DNA from: CBDBZL01 sp031399025
GTDB lineage: Bacteria > Pseudomonadota > Alphaproteobacteria > Sphingomonadales > Sphingomonadaceae
Direction of reading: 5' to 3'
DNA: 64,000 nt
Assembly: GCA_031399025.1 (NCBI GenBank)
Contig: JANNOJ010000052.1
Span: 62,001-126,000 of the forward strand
Made by a program: the position numbers and the translations under genes. Positions 25,080-35,128 of the stretch are shown here, in pieces (the first letter of the stretch is position 1; each line of letters opens with the position of its first letter). The notes under the pieces are model-generated. The model did not search any database and was not told the origin of the DNA. It saw nothing but the letters and a program-made list of their open reading frames with translations.

Positions 25080-25406
25080 TCAGGTGTCCTCGTCCTCGTC
25101 GCCATCGCTGCCCTGGGCCACCCCCAGATCATCGTCGCCGCCAAGGTCGACATCGTTGTCCGCCGAGGGTTCCTCCTCGTCGATGTCCTCCAGTTCCTCA
25201 TCGGCCAGATCGGTATCGGGCTCCTTGAGGATCGGCTCCTTGGCGACCTGCTCGAACGGGATCGGCTGCTTGGATTTGAGCACCGGCTCGGGCGTCCACT
25301 TGTTGCCGCATTCGACGCAGACGACCGGGTCGTGCTTGCCCAGATCGTAGAATCGCTCGGCGCATTTGGGGCAGGTCCGCTTGGCGCCCCATTCTGGCTT
25401 GACCAT
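25080..25406 (-). CDS. FYDLN acid domain protein (TIGR02300 family)
   Basis: This 108-residue protein has an N-terminal zinc ribbon (CPKCAERFYDLGKHDP then CVECGNKW) containing the FYDLG form of the FYDLN motif that names the family. It is followed by a strongly acidic tail (ELEDIDEEEPSADNDVDLGG). The family is confined largely to alphaproteobacteria and has no assigned biochemical role; nucleic-acid or protein binding through the ribbon is plausible. Confidence 0.9.
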   Translation of the reverse strand: MVKPEWGAKRTCPKCAERFYDLGKHDPVVCVECGNKWTPEPVLKSKQPIPFEQVAKEPILKEPDTDLADEELEDIDEEEPSADNDVDLGGDDDLGVAQGSDGDEDEDT

Positions 25407-25646
25407 AGTTCACTTGTCCTTGCTTGCCTGCCCAAAGCTGCGGCGGGCGCTGATGCTGCACCTTGATGGCTGCCGCCCCTTGCCCTTTCAAGCGGGGGAC
25501 GCAAGCGCTGCCCCAACTGCCGGTGCCGCCAGCCCCCCGGCGCCGACCAGGGAGCCGCGCAGGGGCCGCGCCTTGCCATAGGCGCCGCCCGCTGTCAAAA
25601 GCCCGCCGCGCGCCCACCGCCCGCCCGCTTTCGCCCGAGGATCCCC

Positions 25647-27023
25647 TTGCCCACGAGCCCTGCCCCTGTCCCGCGCCGCTTCGCGCCCGCGGGCGCGCTC
25701 ACGGGGCGGATCCGCGTGCCGGGCGACAAGTCGATCAGCCACCGGGCGCTGATGCTCGGCGCGCTGGCGGTCGGCGGGACGCGCATCACCGGGCTCCTGG
25801 AGGGCGAGGACGTGCTCGCCACCGCCGCCGCGCTCGGGGCGATGGGCGCCACGATCACACGCGAGGGCGCGGAGGGTTCCGGGGTCGTCTGGTCGGTCCA
25901 CGGGGTGGGCGTGGGCGGCCTGCTGCAGCCCGCGACCGCGCTCGACATGGGCAATTCGGGCACGTCGACGCGGCTGCTGATGGGCCTCGTCGCCAGCCAT
26001 CCCCTCACCGCCACCTTCGTGGGCGACGCCAGCCTCTCGCGCCGGCCGATGGGGCGGGTGATCGAACCGCTGTCGCAGATGGGCGCCGATTTCGCGAGCA
26101 ATCCGGGCGGCACCCTGCCGCTCACCATGCGCGGCCTCAGCCCGGCGGTGCCGATCGCCTACCGCCTGCCGGTCGCCAGCGCGCAGGTGAAGAGCGCGGT
26201 GCTGCTGGCCGGGCTCAACACCGCCGGGATCACCCGCGTCATCGAGCCGGTGCCCACGCGCGACCACACCGAGCGGATGCTCGCCGGCTTCGGCGCCGAG
26301 TTGTGGATCGAGGCGGAGGCCGACGGGCAAGGCGGTACTTGGCGCGCCATCTGCCTGCGCGGCGAGGCCGACCTGGCGCCGCAGGTGATCGAGGTGCCGG
26401 GCGATCCTTCCTCCGCCGCCTTCTTCGTGGTCGCCGCGCTGCTGGCGCCGGGCAGCGACCTGATGATCGAGAATGTCGGCCTCAATCCCACCCGCGCAGG
26501 GCTGTTCACGGTGCTGCGCCAGATGGGCGCCAGCATCGACGAACAGGCCCGGCGCGAAGTCGGCGGCGAGCCGGTCGCCGACCTGCGCGTGCGCCACTCC
26601 CCGCTTACCGGCGTCCAGGTGGACCCCACGCTCGCGCCGGCCATGATCGACGAGTTCCCGGTGCTGTTCGTCGCCGCCGCATTGGCGCAGGGCCGCACAC
26701 TAACCCGCGGGCTCGATGAATTGCGCGTCAAGGAGAGCGACCGCCTGGCGGCCATGGCCACGGCCCTCATCGCCGCCGGCGCGCGCGTCGAGGAGCGCGA
26801 GGATGGCCTGGTGATCGAGGGCACCGGCGGTGAGCCGCTGCCCGGCTCCGAGGCGACGGCAGGCCCAGTCGCCACCCATCTCGACCACCGCATCGCCATG
26901 AGCATGGCGGTTGCCGGCCTCGCCAGCCGCGCGGGCGTGGAACTCGACGACACCCGCCCCATCGCCACCAGCTTCCCCGCCTTCGAAGCGCTGCTGGCGA
27001 AGGCGTCCGGCGGTGCGGCCTAG
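25647..27023 (+). CDS. aroA: 3-phosphoshikimate 1-carboxyvinyltransferase (EPSP synthase)
   Basis: AroA joins phosphoenolpyruvate to shikimate 3-phosphate in aromatic amino-acid synthesis. The 458-residue protein has GDKSISHRALMLGALA, GNSGTSTRLLMG, RRPMGRVIEPLSQMGA and RVKESDRL, with catalytic Asp/Glu in DEFPVLFVAAA. The pattern is nearest to the alphaproteobacterial branch of EPSP synthases. It is the first gene of the aroA-cmk-rpsA group, but a convergent gdx gene intervenes; the two stop codons share a CTAG overlap. Confidence 0.95.
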   Translation: MPTSPAPVPRRFAPAGALTGRIRVPGDKSISHRALMLGALAVGGTRITGLLEGEDVLATAAALGAMGATITREGAEGSGVVWSVHGVGVGGLLQPATALDMGNSGTSTRLLMGLVASHPLTATFVGDASLSRRPMGRVIEPLSQMGADFASNPGGTLPLTMRGLSPAVPIAYRLPVASAQVKSAVLLAGLNTAGITRVIEPVPTRDHTERMLAGFGAELWIEAEADGQGGTWRAICLRGEADLAPQVIEVPGDPSSAAFFVVAALLAPGSDLMIENVGLNPTRAGLFTVLRQMGASIDEQARREVGGEPVADLRVRHSPLTGVQVDPTLAPAMIDEFPVLFVAAALAQGRTLTRGLDELRVKESDRLAAMATALIAAGARVEEREDGLVIEGTGGEPLPGSEATAGPVATHLDHRIAMSMAVAGLASRAGVELDDTRPIATSFPAFEALLAKASGGAA

Positions 27024-27340
27024 GCCGGGCTGCCGAGCTTCATCAGCACCAGGCCCGTGACGATCAGCACGGCGGCAAAGATGCGCAGCGCGCTCGCCGC
27101 CTCGCCCAGGAAGACGATGCCGACCACGAAGGCGCCGACCGCGCCGATGCCGGTCCACACCGGATAGGCGGTGCCCAGCGGCAGCGAGCGCATCGCCAGC
27201 GCCAGCAGCCCGAAGCTCAGGATCATCGTTACCAGCGTGACCACCGCGGGCACGGGCCGCGAAAAGCCGTCCGACAGCTTCATCGACCAGGCCCAGACGG
27301 TCTCCAGCAGACCCGCGACAATCAGGTAGATCCAGGCCAT
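27020..27340 (-). CDS. gdx: SMR-family guanidinium exporter (Gdx/SugE type)
   Basis: This 106-residue, four-helix membrane protein matches the Gdx/SugE branch of small multidrug resistance proteins: MAWIYLIVAGLLETVWAWSM with the essential Glu13 and Trp16, then PLGTAYPVWTGIGAVGAF. Gdx proteins export guanidinium in exchange for protons as dual-topology dimers. The start at 27340 places Glu13 correctly; a start at 27352 is also possible. I see no guanidine riboswitch in the short upstream spacer. Confidence 0.88.
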   Translation of the reverse strand: MAWIYLIVAGLLETVWAWSMKLSDGFSRPVPAVVTLVTMILSFGLLALAMRSLPLGTAYPVWTGIGAVGAFVVGIVFLGEAASALRIFAAVLIVTGLVLMKLGSPA

Positions 27341-27418
27341 CGCCGCCTCCATGGCGAGCGGGGCTGCAAGGCCGCCGCCGCATTTCAGTTCGCATGGAAC
27401 ACCCGGGACGTGGCCCGA

Positions 27419-27443
27419 GCCGCCCCGAAGTGGGGGCGGCTTT
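27419..27443 (+). terminator. Terminator-like hairpin upstream of cmk
   Basis: An 8-bp perfect stem GCCGCCCC/GGGGCGGC (27419-27426 with 27433-27440) with a 6-base loop is followed by TTTGCGG. It could end aroA readthrough or act as an attenuator ahead of cmk. Confidence 0.5.
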
Positions 27444-27526
27444 GCGGTTCTCAACCCCGCCGCCCCGCTCTACAGGCGGCACACGGACGGGGGCCCGGCC
27501 CCGGGCGAGCCGAAGGAGAAGGTGGC

Positions 27527-28156
27527 ATGATCATCGCCGTCGATGGGCCCACCGCCAGCGGCAAGGGGACGATCGCCCGGGCGCTGGCCGCGCGCTTCGG
27601 CCTGCCGCACCTCGACACCGGCCTGCTCTACCGCGCCGTGGGCGCGCAGGTGGCGCGATCGGGCGGCGATCCCGACAATCCCGCCGCCGCGCTCGCCGCC
27701 TGCGCCTTTGCCCAAAGCCTGCTCGATGATCCGGCGCTGCGCAGCGAGGAGGCGGGCGGGCTCGCCAGCCGCGTGTCGATCCATCCGGCGGTGCGCCGCG
27801 CGCTCTACCAGCGCCAGCGCGCCTTCGCCACGCAGGGCGCGGGCGCGGTGCTCGACGGGCGCGACATCGGCACGGTCATCGCGCCCGATGCGGCGGTGAA
27901 GCTCTACGTCACCGCCAGCCTGGCAGCGCGCGCCCATCGCCGCTGGGCCGAGATGCGCGACCGCGGCGAGGAACGCGCGCTCGCCGCCATCGCGGCCGAC
28001 CTGCGCCGCCGCGACGCCCGCGATATCGGCCGTACCGCCGCGCCGCTGGTCGCCGCGCCCGACGCGATCGTGCTCGACACCTCCGCCCTCGCTCGCGAGG
28101 CGGCGGTCGAGGCGGCCATCACGGCGGTGGAGGCAAGCCTGCTCGATCGCACCTGA
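27527..28156 (+). CDS. cmk: Cytidylate kinase
   Basis: Cmk phosphorylates CMP and dCMP with ATP. The 209-residue protein starts IIAVDGPTASGKGTIARALA (P-loop GPTASGKGT) and has the family's HLDTGLLYRAVG and LDGRDIGTVIAPDA motifs. The ATG at 27527 follows AAGGAGAAGG; an earlier in-frame start lacks homology. rpsA follows after 254 bp, the usual order. Confidence 0.95.
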   Translation: MIIAVDGPTASGKGTIARALAARFGLPHLDTGLLYRAVGAQVARSGGDPDNPAAALAACAFAQSLLDDPALRSEEAGGLASRVSIHPAVRRALYQRQRAFATQGAGAVLDGRDIGTVIAPDAAVKLYVTASLAARAHRRWAEMRDRGEERALAAIAADLRRRDARDIGRTAAPLVAAPDAIVLDTSALAREAAVEAAITAVEASLLDRT

Positions 28157-28410
28157 CCGTCGCCGCCTCTCCGGCAGCCGGTATTTCCTTGCCTTTGGCC
28201 CCCAGCGGGCCTATGCGCCCGCCCGTCCAACCGGCAGTTGTGGCGGGATCGGCAGCGCGGATCGGCATGGTCCCGCGCTCCTTTTGCGTTTCGCAACGCG
28301 CTTCGCGGATGCCGCGCCGGGCGTCCGGCCCGCGCGGCAGCACGGCCACAAGACCGGCGGAACCAACCGCCTGGCCGGAAAACACGCTAAGTCCAGGAAC
28401 CTGATCCTTT

Positions 28411-30135
<1,725 letters not shown>

Positions 30136-30216
30136 CCGCAACGCGCCCGCGCCCAAGCCCAGCTTGGACGCGGCCACGCGTCAGGCCGGCCGGCGGGCCT
30201 TCAGGCCCGTCCGACC

Positions 30217-30237
30217 TCACGCGATTCACTCGCGTGA
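30217..30237. other. Inverted repeat downstream of rpsA
   Basis: A perfect 8-bp stem TCACGCGA/TCGCGTGA (30217-30224 with 30230-30237) with a 5-base loop lies 82 bases past the rpsA stop. It has no T-tract. It may terminate or stabilise the rpsA transcript; the rest of the 264-bp spacer shows nothing else. Confidence 0.4.
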
Positions 30238-30399
30238 CTGGCCTGCGACGATCCAATCATCTTCCTGCCAGCCAGGCATTGCAGCCTTCCCTACGCCCCG
30301 GCGAGGTGTAGACTGCCCTCATGGAAGCCAGCAGCCCCGACGCCGCCCGCGCCGATCGTGCCGATCCTGCGATCCATCCGCACCGGCGCGCCCGTTGAT

Positions 30400-31179
30400 A
30401 TGCCGCTCCAGGTCCACCTCTTCCCCTGCCTGTCCGACAATTACGGCATCCTGGTGCACGATCCCGCCAGCGGTGAGACCGCCTGCATCGACACCCCTGA
30501 CGCTGCCGAATATCTGCGCCAGGCCGAGGCGCGCGGCTGGCGGATAACCCAGGTGTGGAACACCCACTGGCACCGCGACCACGCAGGCGGCAACGCCGCC
30601 ATCAAGGCGGCCGCCCGGGAGAGAATGGGCAGCTGCCGGATCAGCGCGCCGCTGGCAGAGGCCGGCAAGATAGCGGGCGTCGACCGCACCTTGCGCGATG
30701 GCGACGTGGTCGAATTGGGCCAGATACCCGCCAGGGTAATCGAAGTGGGGGGCCACACACTGGGCCATATCGCCTTCCATGTGCCCGGCGAACAGCTTGC
30801 CTTCGTGGGTGATGCGCTGTTCGCGCTGGGCTGCGGGCGGATGTTCGAGGGCACCGCGCCGCAATTCTGGAACAGCCTGCTGCGGCTGCGCCGCCTGCCG
30901 GTCGACACGACGATCTACTGCGCCCACGAATACACCGCCGCCAACGCCCGCTTCGCGCTGCATGCCGACCCCGACAACCCGGCGCTGCACGATTATGCGG
31001 AGGAGATCGCCGCCCGCCGCCAGCGGGGCGAGCCCACGGTCCCCTTCCCCCTGGAACGCGAGCTGTCGACCAACCCTTTCCTGCGCGCCGACGAACCGGC
31101 GATGCAGGAGCGCTGGGGCGGCAAGGAGCCCTATGAAACCTTCGCCGCGCTCAGGGCGGCAAAGGACGGCTTCGGCTAG
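30400..31179 (+). CDS. gloB: Hydroxyacylglutathione hydrolase (glyoxalase II)
   Basis: GloB hydrolyses S-lactoylglutathione to lactate and glutathione, completing methylglyoxal detoxification. The 259-residue metallo-beta-lactamase-fold protein has the metal motif THWHRDHAGG, GGHTLGHIAFH, the second-metal Asp in FVGDALFALGCGRMFEG, and CAHEYTAANARFAL, followed by the family's C-terminal domain. The start MPLQVHLFPCLSDNY matches the family N-terminus. No glyoxalase I gene is nearby. Confidence 0.93.
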   Translation: MPLQVHLFPCLSDNYGILVHDPASGETACIDTPDAAEYLRQAEARGWRITQVWNTHWHRDHAGGNAAIKAAARERMGSCRISAPLAEAGKIAGVDRTLRDGDVVELGQIPARVIEVGGHTLGHIAFHVPGEQLAFVGDALFALGCGRMFEGTAPQFWNSLLRLRRLPVDTTIYCAHEYTAANARFALHADPDNPALHDYAEEIAARRQRGEPTVPFPLERELSTNPFLRADEPAMQERWGGKEPYETFAALRAAKDGFG

Positions 31180-31209
31180 TCCGGTCGATCGAGGGTGCGC
31201 CCTGCAAGC

Positions 31210-31848
31210 TCAATCCCCGTCCTGCTGGGCATCCTGCCGATCGCCGGGATAGGGGCGATCCTTGAGGAGGCGGGCGAGATGCGCGGCGTTGCCCGCCACC
31301 ATCCTGGCTGTTTTCGAAACCTTCTCGGGTATCTCGTCCAGGTCCTTGAAATCAATTGAGCCCATGGCCTCGCCGACCCAGTAACAGGCGGCCACTGCGG
31401 GAATCGTCCAGCCGGTGTCGTTGAGCGACTGGAACAGCTGTGCGCTGGAAAAGTGCGCTCCGTCCTCGTTGCCCACGATCGCCGCCACCGCCACCTTGCT
31501 ATAGCTCGGCATGCGGCCGGCATCGTCGGTTTCGGAGAGGAAGGCGTCCATCCGTTCGAGCACCCGCTTGGCGATGGAGCCGATCTGGCCCATCCAGATC
31601 GGGCCGCCGAAGACCAGGATGTCGTGCGCGAGGATCTTTTCGCGCAGGGCCGGCCAGTCGTCGCCCTCGCCCTCGTCCGAGGTGACGCCGGGGAGGATCG
31701 CGTAATCCGCCAGCCGCAGCGTCTCGTTGATCGCCACCGCTTCCTCCGCGAACGCCTCGGCGAGCACCGCGATCATCGCATCGGTGGAACTGGGCTCGCC
31801 GCCGCTCTTCGCGAGGGTGCAATTGATGGCGATGGCGCTAACCGGCAT
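31210..31848 (-). CDS. Flavodoxin-fold NAD(P)H oxidoreductase family protein
   Basis: This 212-residue protein has a flavodoxin-like fold: an N-terminal phosphate-binding stretch (AINCTLAKSGGEPSSTDAM), the FMN-contacting HDILVFGGPIWMGQIGS, and a following VAVAAIVGNEDGAHF. It likely binds FMN and reduces quinones or other acceptors with NAD(P)H. It lies downstream of the ATP-synthase Fo operon on the same strand but 69 bp away, and its link to that operon is unclear. Confidence 0.8.
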   Translation of the reverse strand: MPVSAIAINCTLAKSGGEPSSTDAMIAVLAEAFAEEAVAINETLRLADYAILPGVTSDEGEGDDWPALREKILAHDILVFGGPIWMGQIGSIAKRVLERMDAFLSETDDAGRMPSYSKVAVAAIVGNEDGAHFSSAQLFQSLNDTGWTIPAVAACYWVGEAMGSIDFKDLDEIPEKVSKTARMVAGNAAHLARLLKDRPYPGDRQDAQQDGD

Positions 31849-31917
31849 GGGGGTTCTCCTTTGCGGGAGAAACGGCCGGCCGCGCGATATGGCCCCGCAC
31901 CGGCGGGCCGCGGTCGA

Positions 31918-32487
31918 TTAAAGCTCCGCGATCATCCGGTCGGCGAGCTGGCGATCGGCGGCGGCGTCGTGGCGTTCGCGGATGAGGCTGGCGGCGGCCC
32001 TGGTCGCGGCTTCTGCGGCGCGCACGCGCACTTCGTCGAGCGCGGCGCGCTCGGCGGCGGCGATCTTGTCCCGCGCCATCCGCTCGCGCCGGCCGATGAG
32101 CGCGCCGGTGTCGGTCTCGGCCTTGGCGACGATGCCCTCGGCCTCGTGCCGGGCGTTGGCGAGCATGGCTTGCGCATCCTTCTCGGCGCCGGCGATCTTG
32201 GCGGCATATTCGGCGCGCAGGGCCTCGGCCTCGGCGCGCAGCGCCTTGGCTTCGTCGAGCTGCCGGCGGATGGCGGCGATCTTCGCGTCCAGCCCGCCGG
32301 CCACGGTCTTGTGCACCTTGGCGTTGAAGATGGCGAAGGCGATGAGCGCCAGCATGGCCAGCGCCACCCACTGGTACGGTTCGAGCCCGAGTAGCGAGGG
32401 AGCGGCGTGCTCGCCGCCGCCATGCTCGACGCTGGCCTCCAGCTCGGTCGCGCTGACGGCGAGGAAGTAGACCAGGGGATCAGCCAT
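31918..32487 (-). CDS. atpF: ATP synthase Fo subunit b
   Basis: This 189-residue stator subunit has one membrane segment (YQWVALAMLALIAFAIFNAKV) and a long charged coiled coil rich in Ala, Glu and Arg. It pairs with b' to hold the F1 head against rotation. It overlaps the upstream b' gene by 8 bases and is the last gene of the atpI-B-E-F'-F operon. Confidence 0.9.
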   Translation of the reverse strand: MADPLVYFLAVSATELEASVEHGGGEHAAPSLLGLEPYQWVALAMLALIAFAIFNAKVHKTVAGGLDAKIAAIRRQLDEAKALRAEAEALRAEYAAKIAGAEKDAQAMLANARHEAEGIVAKAETDTGALIGRRERMARDKIAAAERAALDEVRVRAAEAATRAAASLIRERHDAAADRQLADRMIAEL

Positions 32488-32986
32488 GCGCCCTCGCTCC
32501 CCCGATCACCCGCTGGACCGCTTCGCGCGCGGCGGCCGCGTCCACCTCGATGCCCGCGAGCCGACGGGCGATGTCCTGCGCCGCCTCGCTGGCGACGGTC
32601 TCGATCTCGGCCACCGCCGCCGCACGCGACGCGGCGATCCGCGCCTCCGCCTCGGCGAGGCGCTCGTCGAGCCGCGCCTGCACTTGGGCGAGGCGTCGCT
32701 CGGTCTCGACCTGGGAGGCGGCCTTGGCCTGCCCGATCAGCGCCTGGGCCGAGGCCCGGTTGGCGTTCTCGCGCTGGCGCCAGGCCTCCTCCTGCCGATC
32801 CGCCTCGTCACGCGCGGCCTGCGCGGCGGCGAGATCGTCGGCGATCTTGCTGTCGCGCAGCTGCACGGTGTCCAGGACCCGGGGCACCATGCCGCGGCCC
32901 ACGACCAGGAACACCAGGCCAAAGATGACCAGCAGCCAGAAAATCTGGCTCGAGTAGGTCTCGGCGAGTTGGGCGATCTGGGGCAT
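32480..32986 (-). CDS. atpF': ATP synthase Fo subunit b'
   Basis: This 168-residue protein starts MPQIAQLAETYSSQIFWLL, has one membrane segment (IFWLLVIFGLVFLVVGRGM) and a coiled coil, the layout of the divergent second b subunit (b') of alphaproteobacteria and photosynthetic organisms. The start at 32986 is chosen over 33055 because the extra upstream residues (Pro-rich) are not part of the family. Confidence 0.9.
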   Translation of the reverse strand: MPQIAQLAETYSSQIFWLLVIFGLVFLVVGRGMVPRVLDTVQLRDSKIADDLAAAQAARDEADRQEEAWRQRENANRASAQALIGQAKAASQVETERRLAQVQARLDERLAEAEARIAASRAAAVAEIETVASEAAQDIARRLAGIEVDAAAAREAVQRVIGGARAHG

Positions 32987-33070
32987 GGGGGACCGTTGGT
33001 TGGGGGAACCCGGGGGGGGCGGGAGGTAGGACGGGGCCGCGGGCCGATCCTGCACGCCCGCTGCGTGGTT

Positions 33071-33298
33071 TCAGGCGACGAAGATGAGGATCACGGCGAC
33101 GAGGAACGCCAGCAGGCCGAGCAGCTCGGCGGCGGCGAAGCCGATGAACAGGCGGCCCTGCTGACCATCGGCCGCGCCCGGATTGCGCAGCGCGCTCTCG
33201 AGGAACGAGCCGAACACGTTGCCGACGCCGATGGCGGCCATGCCGGCGCCGATGGCCGCGAGGCCGGCACCGATCAGCTTTGCAGCTTCTGCGTCCAT
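33071..33298 (-). CDS. atpE: ATP synthase Fo subunit c
   Basis: This 75-residue two-helix proteolipid forms the rotor ring. It shows the Gly-rich first helix (LIGAGLAAIGAGMAAIGVGNV) and the second helix with the proton-carrying acidic residue in GFAAAELLGLLAFLVAVILI. The ring's ion specificity appears to be protons, since the Na+-binding pattern is absent. Confidence 0.95.
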   Translation of the reverse strand: MDAEAAKLIGAGLAAIGAGMAAIGVGNVFGSFLESALRNPGAADGQQGRLFIGFAAAELLGLLAFLVAVILIFVA

Positions 33299-33330
33299 TT
33301 CAATTGTCCTTTTGCTGGGATATCAGATGG

Positions 33331-34119
33331 TTAGTGAAGATTCTCGGCGTCATTGATGTACAATGTCGCGAGCAAGGCGAAGACATAGGCCTGGATGCCG
33401 GAGACCAGCAGTTCCAGCGCACAGATGGCGATCATCAGCAGGATGCTCGGCACCCCGATCAACAGGCCCCAGCCCGCGCCCGCATTGCCGCTGTCGATGA
33501 CGAAGCTGGCCAGGATCTCGAGCAGCACGTGCCCGGCCATCATCGCCACGAACAGCCGCAGGGCCAGGCTGAACGGGCGCATCAGGAAGGAGAACAGCTC
33601 GATGGGGAAGATGATCGGGATCATCGGCCAGGGCGTACCATGGGGCACGAACAGGCTGAAGAAGTGGAAACCGTGCTTCCAGAAGCCAACCACCAGAACG
33701 ATGCCGAAGCTCAGGATCGCCAGGATGCCGGTGACGGTGAAATGGCTGGTGAAGGTGAAGGGATGCACGCCAACCACGCCCAGCGGCAGCAGGCCCAGAA
33801 TGTTGGCGAACAGGATGAACATGAACAGCGAGAAGATGTAGGGCACGTATTTGCGGCCCGCCTGGCCGACATTGGCTTCGAGCATGTCGTCGATGAAGCC
33901 GGTGAAGGTTTCCACCGCCATCTGCCAGCGGCCGGGCACCAGCGCGCGCTTCATGCCGCCGAGCATGAACAGCCAGAGGGTGACGGCGGCGATGACCATC
34001 CACAGCGCCGAATTGGTGAAGGCGATGTTATACCCGGCCAGCGCCCAATCGTTCGAGCCGAACAGCGGCTCGATGGTGAACTGGTGCATCGGATCGACCC
34101 TGGCCGTCTGCGCTGCCAC
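33331..34119 (-). CDS. atpB: ATP synthase Fo subunit a
   Basis: Subunit a forms the proton half-channels beside the c-ring. The 262-residue membrane protein has several hydrophobic helices, the essential Arg region in MRPFSLALRLFVAMMAGH, and the C-terminal ISGIQAYVFALLATLYIN type segment. The GTG start at 34119 gives MAAQTARVDPMHQF, the alphaproteobacterial N-terminus; a TTG 21 bases earlier or the ATG at MHQF are alternatives. Confidence 0.93.
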   Translation of the reverse strand: MAAQTARVDPMHQFTIEPLFGSNDWALAGYNIAFTNSALWMVIAAVTLWLFMLGGMKRALVPGRWQMAVETFTGFIDDMLEANVGQAGRKYVPYIFSLFMFILFANILGLLPLGVVGVHPFTFTSHFTVTGILAILSFGIVLVVGFWKHGFHFFSLFVPHGTPWPMIPIIFPIELFSFLMRPFSLALRLFVAMMAGHVLLEILASFVIDSGNAGAGWGLLIGVPSILLMIAICALELLVSGIQAYVFALLATLYINDAENLH

Positions 34120-34175
34120 GTGCTGAAACCCGTCCCTCAAATGCTGCGCGACGCCCGCCGACCCTGCGACAAGGA

Positions 34176-34493
34176 TCAGTCCGGGCGCCGGTTCGCGATC
34201 CGCCAGATGTTCCTGAAGGCAACGATGATCCCGAGGAACAGCATCACCAACAGACCCCAGGGCGAGGTCCCGGCGAAGGAATCGATGACCCAGCCGATGA
34301 CCGCGCCCCCCAGAAGCCCGCCGAGCAGTTCCGCCAGCACCCGGTTGCCGAGCCTGTAGCCCGCGTCGGCACCCGTGGCTTGCGGCCGGTTGCGCATCTC
34401 TTCGCGCTCGCGGGCGGCCGCGAGCCGCTTTTCGAGCGCGTCGATCCGCGCGTCTTCGCCGATGGGCTCCCGCGCGGGCTTCTCGTCACTCAT
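34176..34493 (-). CDS. atpI: ATP synthase assembly protein I (AtpI/AtpZ)
   Basis: This 105-residue protein has a charged, coiled N-terminus (RIDALEKRLAAAREREEM) and two membrane segments (LLGGLLGGAVIGWVIDSFAG and PWGLLVMLFLGIIVAFRNI), the AtpI/AtpZ layout. It aids c-ring assembly or Mg uptake. It is the first gene of the Fo operon. The ATG follows AGGAGCTGGC. Confidence 0.88.
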   Translation of the reverse strand: MSDEKPAREPIGEDARIDALEKRLAAAREREEMRNRPQATGADAGYRLGNRVLAELLGGLLGGAVIGWVIDSFAGTSPWGLLVMLFLGIIVAFRNIWRIANRRPD

Positions 34494-34650
34494 GCCAGCT
34501 CCTTTTTTGCAAAGTTGCGGGCACGGGCAAGGAGGGACCGCCGAGGGCGCCGCCGCATTAGGCGGGGGGGTTTTGCGAGTCAACCGTAGCGGGCGCCCCG
34601 GTTTTTTCCGGCCGAGCGCAGGGCGGCCGGCGGGGCGAGGGGTGTCGCGC

Positions 34651-34965
34651 TCAGTCGAACAGTTCGTCCAGGAACGACTTCTTACGCTTGGGGTAGCCGT
34701 GCCCACCGCGATAATCCTGCTGGTAGCCCTGCTGGTAATTGGGCTGCTGGTTAGACTGATAATTCGGCTGCTGCGGTGCCGCCGGCGGCGGCGCGGCGGG
34801 GGCCAGCTGGGTGGCGGCCCGCTCGACGATCTTGTCGAGCTCGCCGCGATCGAGCCAGACGCCGCGGCAGGTGGGGCAATAGTCGATCTCGATGCCCGAG
34901 CGCTCGGACATCACCAGCACGGTGTGGTCGACCGGGCACTGCATCCCTGCGGGGTGATTGGCCAT
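34651..34965 (-). CDS. TFIIB-type zinc-ribbon protein with Asn/Gln/Tyr-rich tail
   Basis: This 104-residue protein opens with a zf-TFIIB ribbon: CPVDHTVLV, then YCPTCRGVWLDRGELDKIVE. The second half is low complexity: Pro/Ala-rich, then NYQSNQQPNYQQGYQQDYRGG, a prion-like, aromatic and glutamine-rich stretch, ending in a basic KRKKSFLDELFD. The ribbon suggests metal binding and a protein- or nucleic-acid-contact role, but no function is established. An AGGAGAAC ribosome site precedes the ATG. Confidence 0.85.
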   Translation of the reverse strand: MANHPAGMQCPVDHTVLVMSERSGIEIDYCPTCRGVWLDRGELDKIVERAATQLAPAAPPPAAPQQPNYQSNQQPNYQQGYQQDYRGGHGYPKRKKSFLDELFD

Positions 34966-35128
34966 GACTTGTTCTCCTATGGCAAAACAAACTCGACGTC
35001 GGGCGTACCGCGAGGCACGGGGCTGGCGGAAAGAACGCCCGCGGCTCGGGATATATCCTCGTGGCACCTTTTCGTCGCCCGGGTATTCTTCCCAAAATCC
35101 AACCAAAGCTAGGCCGTCCCGAGGTCCC

